Positions 8,250 to 16,923 are shown, numbered from the stretch's first letter. The stretch: 64,000 nucleotides of DNA from GCA-2794515 sp033763335 (GCA_033763335.1 JANRKU010000086.1:1-64000), one strand, 5' to 3'. Numbers and translations: made by a program. The notes: generated by a model not told the origin, from the letters alone.

Positions 8250-9491
8250 TTAATCTATTGCGTCTTTATCTGGGGCAGAGATAATGATTGTCCTATTTTC
8301 CCCCACCCAAACGCATATCGCCTCTATTGCCGATGCAAAACAAAACTCATTATCAGCAGTTATATCCGCAGTCATCTCAAATTTTGTTTCTAAAAATTCT
8401 TGATATGCTGTGACAAATTCTGTCGTGTCATCCGATGTATCCCATACAATTATCCACTGCCATATCACTTGGTCAGTGGTGGGTTGGTGATAAATTGTGA
8501 TGGCATCGCCGTTCCAACCTGCCGCCGCATCAACCGCCATGCGGGAACGCAAATGCAATTTAAGATATTCGCGCAAATAAAATTCCCCTACGGTACGGGT
8601 GAGGGCTTGTTGCCAATCGGCGCTTAAAGTCTCACTGATGTCTGGCGCTGGGACGAAAATGGGCAATTCGGCATCAAAGTATTTTTGTGGATGGAGAATA
8701 TGCTCACTGGACGCAGGCAAATTCTCAAATACACCATTTACCGCATCCCACCCGCCACGCACTTGCACCTGCCCGACAAAATTCATCCCCTCAAAATAGG
8801 CAAAGCTGATTTCTGCGATGAAAATCGGCGGGGTATTGGGTGGCATAGTAGCCCCACCAAGCGCCGATATGCTATCGTTCAACAATATCCCCATATTGGT
8901 TATATTGTCTTGCACCAAATTGAACGTGAAGGCTTGCATCATATAAGTGGCATCCCCTTCAATGAGTGCGGTGAGTGCCAAAGACTGGTCGGCATTGCTG
9001 GCAGTTTGTTGGGTGAGGGTTGATAGGTCAAAATGTTGGTCTTGGAGGGCGTGGGTGAATTCATGGGCATAAATAATTTGCTCCAAAAATGGTAATTCAT
9101 CCCCCAAAACACCACCCGACATCAAAATCGTATTCATGTGCTTGGTTTCGGTATCATAATAGCCTGCTACTTGCTGGCTGAGGAATCCGCTATAAAATTC
9201 GCGCATGTCAAAATCTGGGGCGACAAATCCCAATGCCCGATAAAATAATTCTTCACGCATGGCAATTTCTGGGGATAAATCCGCTTCATACGAGGTGGTG
9301 ATGAAGGTAACGGCTTCTTCACGAGTCGGGAATTGGCGGATGGTGGGGGTGACAATTGGCAATCCGCGTGACGCACTGATAAACATCTCAATGCCATTTA
9401 ATTGGTCATCTAACGGAGGAGACACATCCGTTTGTGCCGATATTCCCATGAATAACCCCAGTATAATAAGCAAAATTCCAAGTGTTTTCAT
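8250..9491 (-). CDS. Secreted HExxH putative metallopeptidase
   Basis: 413 residues. A signal peptide (MKTLGILLIILGLFMGISAQ) leads into the mature protein. The zinc motif H143-E-F-T-H147 lies in YAHEFTHALQDQHF, and a likely third ligand, Glu178, is in A-L-I-E-G-D-A. This HExxH plus downstream E-G-D-A pattern matches gluzincin-like families common in Chloroflexota and actinobacteria. It probably cleaves peptides outside the membrane; the substrate is unknown. Five nucleotides before its ATG is the stop region of a small broken frame (9504-9617). Convergent with the SH3 lipoprotein. Confidence 0.7.
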   Translation of the reverse strand: MKTLGILLIILGLFMGISAQTDVSPPLDDQLNGIEMFISASRGLPIVTPTIRQFPTREEAVTFITTSYEADLSPEIAMREELFYRALGFVAPDFDMREFYSGFLSQQVAGYYDTETKHMNTILMSGGVLGDELPFLEQIIYAHEFTHALQDQHFDLSTLTQQTASNADQSLALTALIEGDATYMMQAFTFNLVQDNITNMGILLNDSISALGGATMPPNTPPIFIAEISFAYFEGMNFVGQVQVRGGWDAVNGVFENLPASSEHILHPQKYFDAELPIFVPAPDISETLSADWQQALTRTVGEFYLREYLKLHLRSRMAVDAAAGWNGDAITIYHQPTTDQVIWQWIIVWDTSDDTTEFVTAYQEFLETKFEMTADITADNEFCFASAIEAICVWVGENRTIIISAPDKDAID

Positions 9492-9503
9492 TATCTGTCT
9501 GTC

Positions 9504-9617
9504 CTATAAATTGAATGGACGAATTGCACTTACACTATTGAGGATAACCATAAATATGCCAAAAATCCACACAGGGATGAAAAAGGTGGTGAATAGTTGG
9601 TCGTTATAGACTATTTC
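9504..9617 (-). pseudogene. Possible remnant of a membrane protein C-terminus
   Basis: On the minus strand an open frame with no ATG start runs from 9617 to a stop at 9504 and encodes a hydrophobic segment (FFIPVWIFGIFMVILNS) ending in RPFNL. It sits 12 nt before the metallopeptidase start. It looks like the 3' end of a truncated membrane-protein gene, but it may be chance. Confidence 0.2.
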
Positions 9618-9722
9618 TTAACCAAATTTTTGTAAATACAAACGATTTTTGCAATTGAATAAATCATATTTTTACGGTAAATTAATTTGAACAACCGTTC
9701 TTTTAGTAGTGAGCCAACTATC

Positions 9723-10220
9723 ATGGACAAAGATTTCTTCATTGACCTGTATTTATATAATTTTTGGGCAAATATGCGCGTGTGGGAGTGCATAGAAGAA
9801 TTAAGTGATGAAGAATTTTTGCGCGAATTATCGTATTCTATTGGTTCGATACATAGTCAAATCATACGCACCTTATCTGTAGAATCATGGTGGTTTCGGT
9901 TTCTACAAACAGGTGTGGTGGAATTTATTGATGAAAAAGACCTCTACAACCGCGAGACTATCCAACAGCAGTGGGTTGAAACCGAAAAACAGGTCATGGC
10001 ATATTTGAACATGCTCACCACCGAAGAACTCAACCGCAAGGTATTGCCGCCCTTCTGGGAAAATAAGCCCGCCATCACCGTGCGCGATGCGCTGGTGCAA
10101 GTGGCAAATCATAGCACCGACCACCGCGCCCAAACCTTATCGGGCTTGCATCAATTGGGTGCAACCACTTTTGAACAAGACTACCTGTTTTATCTGTGGG
10201 AAAAAGAGACGGGCAAATAG
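9723..10220 (+). CDS. DinB-family protein
   Basis: 165 residues from the ATG at 9723; the longer frame needs a TTG at 9687 and adds a poorly conserved N-terminus. The four-helix DinB fold is suggested by F-I-D-L-Y-L-Y-N-F-W-A-N at the start, a first metal histidine in G-S-I-H-S-Q-I-I-R-T, and the paired histidines of the last helix in V-A-N-H-S-T-D-H-R-A-Q. These three histidines form the usual divalent-metal site. The family includes thiol-dependent S-transferases (mycothiol or bacillithiol) and many unknowns. No neighbour points to a substrate. Confidence 0.85.
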   Translation: MDKDFFIDLYLYNFWANMRVWECIEELSDEEFLRELSYSIGSIHSQIIRTLSVESWWFRFLQTGVVEFIDEKDLYNRETIQQQWVETEKQVMAYLNMLTTEELNRKVLPPFWENKPAITVRDALVQVANHSTDHRAQTLSGLHQLGATTFEQDYLFYLWEKETGK

Positions 10221-10299
10221 CAATCGTTAGGTAGTCGTGGGGTGCATTTTATGTGGCTATGTCTATAATGAAGAAAGTAAGCCAAGATGTGGTTGTAAT

Positions 10300-10317
10300 G
10301 GCGTAACATGTTGCGCC
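10300..10317. repeat. Diverged copy of the gggcgcaacatgttgcgccc palindrome
   Basis: ggcgtaacatgttgcgcc, one mismatch from a perfect palindrome, lies upstream of the gene at 10367. Full copies are at 6662 and 25964. Confidence 0.7.
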
Positions 10318-10366
10318 CTTACGCATACTTGATATACAAAAAACTTAGCAGAATGAGGTTATATCC

Positions 10367-11425
10367 ATGAAATATGTTGCCCTTATTGGTCTAATATTGC
10401 TATTTGGGGTCAGTGTTGGTTCTGCCCAAGAGACCACGCCCCCCCCACCAACCCCATTTGCACCACCCCCGCCATCGTATCGCCAAACGGGATTCACCTA
10501 TCATGCCCAATGGTGGAATAATTGCGGACCAGCCACCGTCACCACCGCCCTCAGCTATTTTGGGTATACCAACGACCAAGCGCGTGCCGCCAATTGGCTA
10601 AAACCCAATACCGAAGATAAAAATGTCAGTCCATGGCAATTGGAGCAATTCGTAAATACCCAAGTAACCGAATTGCCTGTGACTTCGTTATATCGCTATG
10701 GTGGGACACTTGATAGGCTCAAACTACTCATCAGCAACAATTTTGTGGTGATGATTGAATCGGGCTATGACCCAGAACGCGCCAATCAAGGGTGGATGGG
10801 ACATTATTTGTTGGTGGTCGGCTATGATGATATGCAACAGCAGGTTATCACCAACGATAGTTATGATGGCGAAGGACTCGCCTATAGCTATGCCCATGTT
10901 GAAGAATTTTGGAAGCACTTTAATTACATGTATTTTGTGATTTATAACCCCGCCCGCGAAGCGGAGCTATTCGCCCTGCTCGGTGAAGATGCCGACCAAC
11001 GCGAAAATTATGTCAATGCCTTTGAAATCGCCCGTGACCAAGCCACTTTGAACCCTGCTGATGCCTATGCGTGGTTCAATATGGGCAGTATGCTCACCGA
11101 ATTAGAGCAATACGAAAATGCCACCATCGCCTTTGACCAAGCCTTCGCATTAGGGATGCCGTGGCGCACCACATGGTATCAATTCGCGCCATTTGAAGCG
11201 TATTATGCTGTTGGGCGCTATCAAGATATGTTGACGATGGTAGATACCCTACGTGATAGCAGTAGTGATTTTGTGGAAGAAGCATTTTATTACGCAGGAC
11301 TCGCTCGCGCCGCATTGGGTGAAACAGAACGTGCCATCACCAATTTTAATGCTGTACTGACCTTTAACCCCAATTTCACACCTGCCCGTGAGCAAATCGC
11401 TCAACTAAGCGAGACAACCCCTTAA
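10367..11425 (+). CDS. Secreted C39-like peptidase with TPR tail
   Basis: 352 residues. A signal peptide (cleavage near VGSAQ) and a Pro-rich linker precede a papain-like C39-type domain: catalytic Cys53 in N-N-C-G-P-A-T-V, His146 in G-H-Y-L-L-V-V-G-Y, and Asn163/Asp164 in I-T-N-D-S. Residues about 215-350 form tetratricopeptide repeats (AYAWFNMGSMLTELEQYENA; ALGETERAITNFNAVL). It is exported and probably hydrolyses peptide bonds at the cell surface, with TPRs for partner binding. No ABC exporter or bacteriocin gene is adjacent, so a bacteriocin-maturation role is unlikely. Ribosome binding site GAGGT, ATG at 10367. Confidence 0.75.
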   Translation: MKYVALIGLILLFGVSVGSAQETTPPPPTPFAPPPPSYRQTGFTYHAQWWNNCGPATVTTALSYFGYTNDQARAANWLKPNTEDKNVSPWQLEQFVNTQVTELPVTSLYRYGGTLDRLKLLISNNFVVMIESGYDPERANQGWMGHYLLVVGYDDMQQQVITNDSYDGEGLAYSYAHVEEFWKHFNYMYFVIYNPAREAELFALLGEDADQRENYVNAFEIARDQATLNPADAYAWFNMGSMLTELEQYENATIAFDQAFALGMPWRTTWYQFAPFEAYYAVGRYQDMLTMVDTLRDSSSDFVEEAFYYAGLARAALGETERAITNFNAVLTFNPNFTPAREQIAQLSETTP

Positions 11426-11429
11426 TCTC

Positions 11430-11474
11430 TATAGTGGCGGACATATGACCCCTTGTGTCTAGTCCGCCACTATA
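11430..11474 (-). repeat. Nested-stem hairpin element A
   Basis: A 13-bp perfect outer stem (tatagtggcggac / gtccgccactata) 4 nt after the stop of the C39-like gene. Read on the minus strand, the core is arm GGCGGAC, linker TA, inner GACAC-loop-GGGTC, linker ATAT, arm GTCCGCC. It belongs to a five-member family with copies at 12804, 18100, 53635 and 53697. It may act as terminator, RNA end or REP element. Confidence 0.8.
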
Positions 11475-11503
11475 ATCTCCTCAACCGATTTTACAAAATT
11501 CTC

Positions 11504-11509
11504 TATAAT
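11504..11509 (+). promoter_or_regulatory. -10 box TATAAT
   Basis: Perfect TATAAT 25 nt before the ATG at 11534, which also has the AAAGGATTTTCTC leader used by the amylase gene at 22930. It suggests the broken frame here once had a working promoter. Confidence 0.4.
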
Positions 11510-11533
11510 AAAAAATAGCAAAAGGATTTTCTC

Positions 11534-11618
11534 ATGTTCTATAGATGCCATGAATGGCAATTATGGTTGTCCTGCACGCGAATTTTTAGATGAATTGCGA
11601 CGCCAGAAAACATCATGA
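11534..11618 (+). pseudogene. Decayed small gene (possible RelE/HigB-type remnant)
   Basis: A good promoter box and ribosome binding site lead to an ATG at 11534, but the frame stops after 19 codons. In another frame from 11550, 22 codons read MNGNYGCPAREFLDELRRQ, resembling the C-P-x-x-E-F-L-D-x-L start of phage-derived/HigB-like toxins, then stop at 11616. One frameshift would join them. It could equally be chance similarity. Confidence 0.3.
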
Positions 11619-11654
11619 CACTATTAGAAGATTTGCCGAATGGAGATGAATCGG

Positions 11655-11987
11655 ATGAGTGATAAAGAATTAGAAATTTACCGTCGGTTAAATTTGCCAC
11701 CCAGAGGTATTTTTCTCCAAAAAATGACCATCTCCGATTGGGGGAACACCGTTCATATCCTCTGCCAATATGACCCCGACAACATGCAACCCTTTGAATT
11801 ACTTTTTTCTGGATGCGAAAAGGTCTCTATGACTGTTATTCGTGAGGAATTTGCGAAAGAGGACTATGCAGATGTCTTTGGGATGACATTGGGGGAAGAT
11901 AATTTGGTTGAAGAGGCTTTTTTTAGTACAGATATTGGTGAAATTGTCATCCTCTACAAAAAACTCACTATCACAAAGAATTCATAA
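11655..11987 (+). CDS. Hypothetical protein
   Basis: 110 residues from the ATG at 11655; in-frame ATGs at 11640 and 11646 exist but GGAG (11642-11645) is spaced for 11655. No recognised domain. Composition is that of a small soluble alpha/beta protein, with acidic stretches (YDPDNMQPFELLF; EEFAKEDYADVFGM) and a C-terminal strand (GEIVILYKKLTI). It directly follows the decayed frame at 11534, so it might be the surviving partner of a two-gene unit. Function unknown. Confidence 0.5.
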   Translation: MSDKELEIYRRLNLPPRGIFLQKMTISDWGNTVHILCQYDPDNMQPFELLFSGCEKVSMTVIREEFAKEDYADVFGMTLGEDNLVEEAFFSTDIGEIVILYKKLTITKNS

Positions 11988-12074
11988 AAAAATCGCTATT
12001 TTGTTTGGCAAATGAAGGCATGGTTGGGTATCTTTTCCACATCGTTGATGCACGAAACTTGGAGGATGCTCATC

Positions 12075-12788
12075 ATGATTAAAAATGCAGTGCTATTTGT
12101 CTTGTTGTTTGTTGTTATTGTTTTAGGCGGGTCTATTTTGGCACAAGACCACGGCGGTATGGTGACCGGTGGTGAAATTGACCGTCCTAGCCCCATCCCA
12201 CTGAATCCAGCAGGGGGGAGTGAAATAGGGTTTGTATATGAAGCCTATTTAAGCCCGCATCAAGAAGGTGGCGAAGAAGAAGATACCCCCGGATTCGTCC
12301 CCCCACAATTCCGTTCCACCGCACCCTCTGTCCCGCGTGACCAACGCACATCAATGGGGCATGGGGTCATCGAATTTACCAACGACCTCAGCAAAGCCTA
12401 TGTACATTTGGCAATTGCAAATGTGAATTTGGCAGATATTACCATGTTGCACCTGCATTGTGGTCGTCCGGGTCAATTGGGTCCCATCATTGTGGATTTT
12501 GGCATGAAGGGCAGTTTTACTGACCTGTTTGCTGATGGTGTGATGACTGTTGAAATCACCAATGCCGATATTGAAGCCGTCACCGCCAATCCAAATCCCA
12601 ACCCCATCGAAGCCTTCACGCTCGGATGCCCCATCACCACATCTAACCCAACCGACAAGGTGAAAACCATTGCAGGGCTACAACTCATCGCTGAACAAGG
12701 CGAAATTTATTTTAATCTGCATACCGCAGGTCAAAATTATTTTGGCGATATCCGTGGTCAAGTGCATGAAGTGGATATAAACGATTAA
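12075..12788 (+). CDS. Secreted CHRD-domain protein
   Basis: 237 residues starting at 12075, where GGAGG (12061-12065) is correctly spaced; longer in-frame starts at 12012 and 12066 are less likely. An N-terminal signal peptide (LLFVVIVLGGSILAQ) is followed by a linker and a CHRD domain: H-G-V-I-E-F, the A-Y-V-H-L-A-I-A-N-V core, a M-L-H-L-H-C-G loop, and the ending Y-F-N-L-H-T, F-G-D-I-R-G-Q-V that is diagnostic for CHRD. CHRD domains are extracellular beta-sandwiches of unclear function, first seen in chordin. Single gene, followed by a nested-stem hairpin. Confidence 0.85.
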   Translation: MIKNAVLFVLLFVVIVLGGSILAQDHGGMVTGGEIDRPSPIPLNPAGGSEIGFVYEAYLSPHQEGGEEEDTPGFVPPQFRSTAPSVPRDQRTSMGHGVIEFTNDLSKAYVHLAIANVNLADITMLHLHCGRPGQLGPIIVDFGMKGSFTDLFADGVMTVEITNADIEAVTANPNPNPIEAFTLGCPITTSNPTDKVKTIAGLQLIAEQGEIYFNLHTAGQNYFGDIRGQVHEVDIND

Positions 12789-12803
12789 TACAGATTTATG
12801 TTG

Positions 12804-12841
12804 TGGCGGACATGCGAGCTAAAAGGCGCTATAGTCCGCCA
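12804..12841 (-). repeat. Nested-stem hairpin element B
   Basis: Outer arms tggcggac (12804-12811) and gtccgcca (12834-12841), 15 nt after the CHRD gene. Minus-strand linkers are TA and GCAT; the inner stem is decayed. Same family as elements at 11430, 18100, 53635 and 53697. Confidence 0.75.
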
Positions 12842-12934
12842 TTTGTTTACATGAAGGCTAGTGTTAGTGATTTAACCATCAGTTTATAGATTGATATATC
12901 GAAACGCCCCATTATCAATTCAATGGGATTATCA

Positions 12935-13765
12935 TTAGTCACGCTTGCCGTATTTTTTCTCACCCTTCAAAAATTGATAAAGCCGAAAAGGGTCGGTGCG
13001 CGAGGTCATATCCAAACTCATCGGTGTGACCGAGACAAATTTGTCGTGCAACATCGTGTATACATCTGAATCGGGTTCTGCGATGGATGGGTCTGTGTCG
13101 TATTTATATCCCAAGCGCCCAATATCTTTGATGCTGGCGCGTTCTGGGCGGGTGGGCCAATATACCCGCCGACGACTAAGCCGTGTGACCTTCCATTCGG
13201 TATCAATGGTTGCACCCAATGGCACATCCACCTTGAGCAAATCTATGTCATCGGGGATAGCTTCATTTTCTAGCAACCATTTACCAAACAGACGGGCAAA
13301 ATGGGCGGGAATGCGGAAATCTATTTCTTCTGAATAAGAGAGATGCAAATCTTTGGGGGTTTGTTGGGATAGGGCAATGGCACGAATCCCCAAGCTGGCG
13401 GCTTCGATTGCCGCGCCAACCGTCCCCGATATGGTGACACCATTGCCCAAATTATCGCCATAATTGATGCCCGATACCACGAGCGATGGCAATCTTGGGG
13501 CGAGTTCGAGTACACCATGTTGGACGGATTGGGCAGGGGTGCCATCTACTGCGTAGGCGGTGACATTGGGTTCATCAGTTTCGTAGGTATAAATGCGCCC
13601 TTCGCTGGTGACAGGCATACTGCGCCCCATGCCCGATTGTTGCTCACGGGGGGCAACCACTAATAAATCACCCAACCCCTGAAAGGCGCGTACTGCCGCC
13701 CATAACCCGGGCGATTTGATGCCGTCATCATTGGTAAAGAGGATAATTGGGCGTTCATTTGACAT
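12935..13765 (-). CDS. surE: 5'/3'-nucleotidase SurE
   Basis: 276 residues from the ATG at 13765 (AAAGGATG upstream); an earlier ATG at 13789 adds eight residues without support. The SurE signature is complete: N-D-D-G-I-x-S-P-G-L near the N-terminus (metal-binding Asp pair), A-P-R-E-Q-Q-S-G-M-G-R-S, D-G-T-P-A-Q-S-V, V-S-G-I-N-Y-G-D-N-L-G and S-G-T-V-G-A-A. SurE removes phosphate from nucleoside 5'- and 3'-monophosphates and short polyphosphate, and is tied to stationary-phase survival. It stands alone here. Confidence 0.95.
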   Translation of the reverse strand: MSNERPIILFTNDDGIKSPGLWAAVRAFQGLGDLLVVAPREQQSGMGRSMPVTSEGRIYTYETDEPNVTAYAVDGTPAQSVQHGVLELAPRLPSLVVSGINYGDNLGNGVTISGTVGAAIEAASLGIRAIALSQQTPKDLHLSYSEEIDFRIPAHFARLFGKWLLENEAIPDDIDLLKVDVPLGATIDTEWKVTRLSRRRVYWPTRPERASIKDIGRLGYKYDTDPSIAEPDSDVYTMLHDKFVSVTPMSLDMTSRTDPFRLYQFLKGEKKYGKRD

Positions 13766-13928
13766 AGCATTACATCCTTTGTATGACAATAAGGGAGATG
13801 TAATAGACTATTATGCACCAAATTGGTTTAATTGCGTTATGGTCAAATTAAGATATGGTTATATTCGCCATAACACCCATAGTCATATCCTTAATTTTGG
13901 CGTGTCATGAACACACATCTTTACTTCA

Positions 13929-15056
13929 CTAGCGCATCCGTTGGTCATACATCACAGGCAACCCGCCCAATACCCGGGCGATATTTAATGCCACTCCTTG
14001 CATCGCACTCATAGGGGTATCGGATGTGGCTGGTGTGAGTGGATACACACCATCTTTCAATTTTTCGGCAGAAATATATTCCTGATTCTGCTTGGGTGTC
14101 TCTTCTAAGAGGCGGTCAAACCGATTTTCTCCCAAATGAAAATTGATTTCGCTCAGTTGAATGAATTCCTTGTTACGGCGTTTGCGGAGGATATGCGAGA
14201 CATATACCGCCACAAATTGCTTGCCATCTTTTTCCCATTTGACTTTATCGCCACGGGTAGCGATGACTTTGCGCGTTTCACCATCGAATACAATCCGATT
14301 GGGTGTCATGAGCAATTCGTAGCCAATGACAATAATCAATATTGCCATCACACCTGCCATCGCCAACCCTAAATAGGGCAGGATTTCTGGGCTGGGGAGC
14401 ATTGTCCCCGCATTGGGGAGCGCCAAATTGGTGTTGAGTGTGGTGACAGACAACAAAATATACAATGCTGTCAAGAAAAAATACCATAACATACGCACGA
14501 CACGCGCCCGTACCCAACGGGTAGGGCGGGTGAGCGCCAATGAGGAATTTCCTTCTGGGACGGCATCCCACCATTGAAGGGCGATGGGCAACGCTGGCAT
14601 ATTGGTGGCGGATGATTGTGTTTGTGGGCGGGGTGGGATGACCTTAAAGGGTAATCCGAGAACTTCTGCCAGACCTTCACCCGCTTCTTGGGCAATTTTT
14701 CCGAATACATCATGGTCGGGGTCGGGCCAATTGGCAATTTCGCACCAGCGACTCTTGCGGGCGGCGGCTAAATCTGGCACGACCACCAAGCCCAAGCGCC
14801 ATGCTTCGTCCTCATGCGACCAGCCGAGAACGACCTGTGCGATGAGATACAACGGCAAGGCACGGCTAGAGGGCAAACGCCGTGTGCTGGCGAAATCTGC
14901 CGAATAGCGTAAGGGTTCATTTTTTTGCACCACCACATGGGCAATTTCTTCGCCCAAATCGTTGAGGCGCAATAACCGCCATGTCGTTTCGGTCATTTCG
15001 ATAATGCTACGTTCTGCGGCGGCGAGTCGTTTTAGGGTGGGGGAAAATTGTTCCAC
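13929..15056 (-). CDS. Membrane protein of unknown function
   Basis: 375 residues. A long soluble N-terminal domain (about 1-180) contains Trp/Arg-rich strands (WRLLRLNDLGEEIAHVVVQ) and a region like YLIAQVVLGWSHEDEAWRLG. Two hydrophobic helices follow at about 190-210 (MLWYFFLTALYILLSVTTL) and 232-250 (LAMAGVMAILIIVIGYELL). The C-terminal part (KVIATRGDKVKWEKDGKQFVAVYVSHI) could be a small beta domain in the cytoplasm. I do not recognise the family. Its end is 163 bp before the surE start, on the same strand, so the two could be co-transcribed. Confidence 0.65.
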   Translation of the reverse strand: MEQFSPTLKRLAAAERSIIEMTETTWRLLRLNDLGEEIAHVVVQKNEPLRYSADFASTRRLPSSRALPLYLIAQVVLGWSHEDEAWRLGLVVVPDLAAARKSRWCEIANWPDPDHDVFGKIAQEAGEGLAEVLGLPFKVIPPRPQTQSSATNMPALPIALQWWDAVPEGNSSLALTRPTRWVRARVVRMLWYFFLTALYILLSVTTLNTNLALPNAGTMLPSPEILPYLGLAMAGVMAILIIVIGYELLMTPNRIVFDGETRKVIATRGDKVKWEKDGKQFVAVYVSHILRKRRNKEFIQLSEINFHLGENRFDRLLEETPKQNQEYISAEKLKDGVYPLTPATSDTPMSAMQGVALNIARVLGGLPVMYDQRMR

Positions 15057-15202
15057 TATGCCAATGTCCTATACTATCCAATTCATATCATTATTTTTTC
15101 ATTATCCCCAAAATTGCCAAAAAATCATATCCCCATGTGGCTGAATCGGGCAAAGAGAGGTTGTGAATGATTTTTAGGATAGGCGTATCTGATTATAATT
15201 AA

Positions 15203-15517
15203 AGTATTGGGATACTGCATGTCTCTAGTAAGGGCTTGCCATGGCAAGCCCCTACCACATCCCAAGCCCCTGCTCAGGATAATCAAAAACGCCAATTTTC
15301 TAAGCCGATAGCTGGCTCATTGCCGACTATCATCAACGCATATAAATCTAGCGTAACGCGCATTATACGTAAAAATCACCCCGATATGACCACCCCGATT
15401 TGGCATCGGAATTATTATGAACATATCATCCGAGACGAAATTGCCCTCATCACGATTCGCAATTATATAGAAAATAACCCTGCGGTATGGGAACAAGATA
15501 AATTTTATAAGGCATGA
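15203..15517 (+). pseudogene. 5'-truncated REP-associated (IS200-like) transposase
   Basis: Residues after the in-frame stop at 15200 include GLPWQAPTTSQAPAQD, then S-L-P-T-I-I-N-A-Y-K-S-S-V-T-R and the diagnostic end T-P-I-W-H-R-N-Y-Y-E-H-I-I-R-D-E, I-E-N-N-P-A-V-W. This is the C-terminal third of the REP-associated tyrosine transposase family, whose members pair with REP palindromes. The N-terminal HUH domain is missing, so it is inactive. The palindrome gggcttgccatggcaagccc lies within the frame (encoding GLPWQA) and again 8 nt after the stop. Confidence 0.75.
15232..15251. repeat. 20-bp palindrome, gggcttgccatggcaagccc type
   Basis: Perfect palindrome gggcttgccatggcaagccc inside the transposase remnant. 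Identical copies are at 15525-15544 and 22342-22361. Confidence 0.9.
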
Positions 15518-15524
15518 GATAATT

Positions 15525-15544
15525 GGGCTTGCCATGGCAAGCCC
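15525..15544. repeat. 20-bp palindrome, gggcttgccatggcaagccc type
   Basis: Identical to 15232-15251, directly downstream of the truncated REP-associated transposase. Confidence 0.9.
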
Positions 15545-15648
15545 GTACAGTGAATTGGTTTAACGGTACATGCTATGTTTTTGCACCAATCACATGGGTA
15601 GCCCAAAAGGGGGGATATGGGCTACAATGAGGGCGGATATGATTGTAG

Positions 15649-15668
15649 GGACGGCATACATGCCGTCC
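15649..15668. repeat. 20-bp palindrome ggacggcat-ac-atgccgtcc
   Basis: Near-perfect palindrome (two 9-nt arms, 2-nt centre) preceded by TGTAG and lying 36 nt upstream of the amidase start. The GTAG tetranucleotide before the stem is a known REP hallmark. Confidence 0.8.
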
Positions 15669-15704
15669 AAAAACCCATCATTTGATAATAGGTAAGGGCG
15701 TATA

Positions 15705-16796
15705 ATGTCAGACCATCCTCAAGACGAAAATAACCCAGAAAATCCAGAAATTGAGACCCGCCAACCGCCTGCCTCTGTCGTTTTTATGGAGATGATGCGC
15801 CGTGCCGCCTCAAAAAATACGCCACAATTCGATGATGACGAGGTGGATGATACCCCGCCCCAAGAGGTGGTCGAAGCCATCATCGCAGATGAAAAAGTGA
15901 CACCGCCACCTGTAAAACCCCTCTATAACACACCAGAGGAACGCAGACGCGCCGCCGCCCTCGAAGCAGAGCGCATCCGCCGTATTCAGCGCAGACAAAC
16001 ACAACGTAAAATTCGGCGTGGGAGCATGGTCGGCGGATTTATCAGCGCATGGTTGCTCACCGTCATTTCTGGTGGATTGATTGCCACTATTCTCAGTTGG
16101 GGGACATCGCCAGAGGCATTGAATCGGCAATTACGCCTCGAATTGGGGCAAATTCAGGCACAAGCCGATAGTGGCAATGCGCTCTCATTATTAGAACCTA
16201 CTGTTACTCCCACCATTATCGCCACGCCCAACTTTTTACGGCGGATTGGCATTGTATCGGGGCATCGTGGTCCACAAAATGACCCTGGTGCAGTCTGTCC
16301 AGATGGACTCACCGAAAATTCGATTAATTATAGTGTCGCCAGTCGGGTGGTGGTGCAATTGCGTGAATTGGGCTATACCGTCGATTTATTAGAGGAATTT
16401 GATTCCCGCCTCGAAAATTATGTCGCAGATATACTGATTTCACTTCATTCTAACGATTGCCGAGATTATGGCGGGGCAAGTGGCTTTTTGGTGGCATTTT
16501 CTGAGGCACGCCCACAAGATGGTTTGGATAGTCGGTTAATGGAGTGTATCGCCCAAGCCTATGGCGCAAAAACAGGCTTACAACGCCGCTTTGGTCTCAC
16601 CCGCGATATGACCGATTATCATATTTTCCGCGAGATTGATGTGCGGACACCGGGCGTTATTTTGGAACTCGGATTTATGCGTGATGACCGCGCTATCCTC
16701 ACCGATGACCCCGAATTGCTGTCGGATGCGGTGATTGAAGGGGTGCTATGTTATTTCAATCCCAATAGCATTGTGCCAACACCCACCGCGCCATAA
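15705..16796 (+). CDS. Membrane-anchored N-acetylmuramoyl-L-alanine amidase
   Basis: 363 residues. A charged cytoplasmic N-terminus (about 1-105, Arg-rich near 80-105) is followed by one helix (about 108-130), a Thr/Pro linker and an Amidase_3 domain (about 180-355). Zinc ligands are visible: H187 in S-G-H-R-G, E204 in L-T-E-N-S, and H248 in L-H-S-N-D, with catalytic Glu321 in I-L-E-L-G-F. It should cut the bond between MurNAc and L-Ala in peptidoglycan, in the periplasm or outside the membrane. The long N-terminal tail is unusual and may take part in localisation or regulation. A REP-like palindrome sits upstream. Confidence 0.85.
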   Translation: MSDHPQDENNPENPEIETRQPPASVVFMEMMRRAASKNTPQFDDDEVDDTPPQEVVEAIIADEKVTPPPVKPLYNTPEERRRAAALEAERIRRIQRRQTQRKIRRGSMVGGFISAWLLTVISGGLIATILSWGTSPEALNRQLRLELGQIQAQADSGNALSLLEPTVTPTIIATPNFLRRIGIVSGHRGPQNDPGAVCPDGLTENSINYSVASRVVVQLRELGYTVDLLEEFDSRLENYVADILISLHSNDCRDYGGASGFLVAFSEARPQDGLDSRLMECIAQAYGAKTGLQRRFGLTRDMTDYHIFREIDVRTPGVILELGFMRDDRAILTDDPELLSDAVIEGVLCYFNPNSIVPTPTAP

Positions 16797-16874
16797 AATA
16801 ATAATTTTGTGATGAATAAACAGTACAGACATGCTATAGCGTGCCTGTAGGTTTTTATGTACATTGGGATGCGT

Positions 16875-16880
16875 TATAAT
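16875..16880 (+). promoter_or_regulatory. -10 box TATAAT
   Basis: Perfect TATAAT 44 nt before the glutaredoxin ATG at 16924. No clear -35 hexamer. Confidence 0.4.
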
Positions 16881-16923
16881 TCCCAAACACTTGTCGTCTA
16901 TCCAATTATTTTAGGTGGATACT

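Noticed and set aside
9611..9793. 60-residue minus-strand frame rich in Lys/Ile
   Set aside because: No ribosome binding site, overlaps the DinB start, AT-rich low-complexity translation.
10367..11425. Bacteriocin-processing C39 transporter
   Set aside because: The C39-like domain is on an exported protein with TPRs and no ABC transporter domains or peptide precursors nearby.
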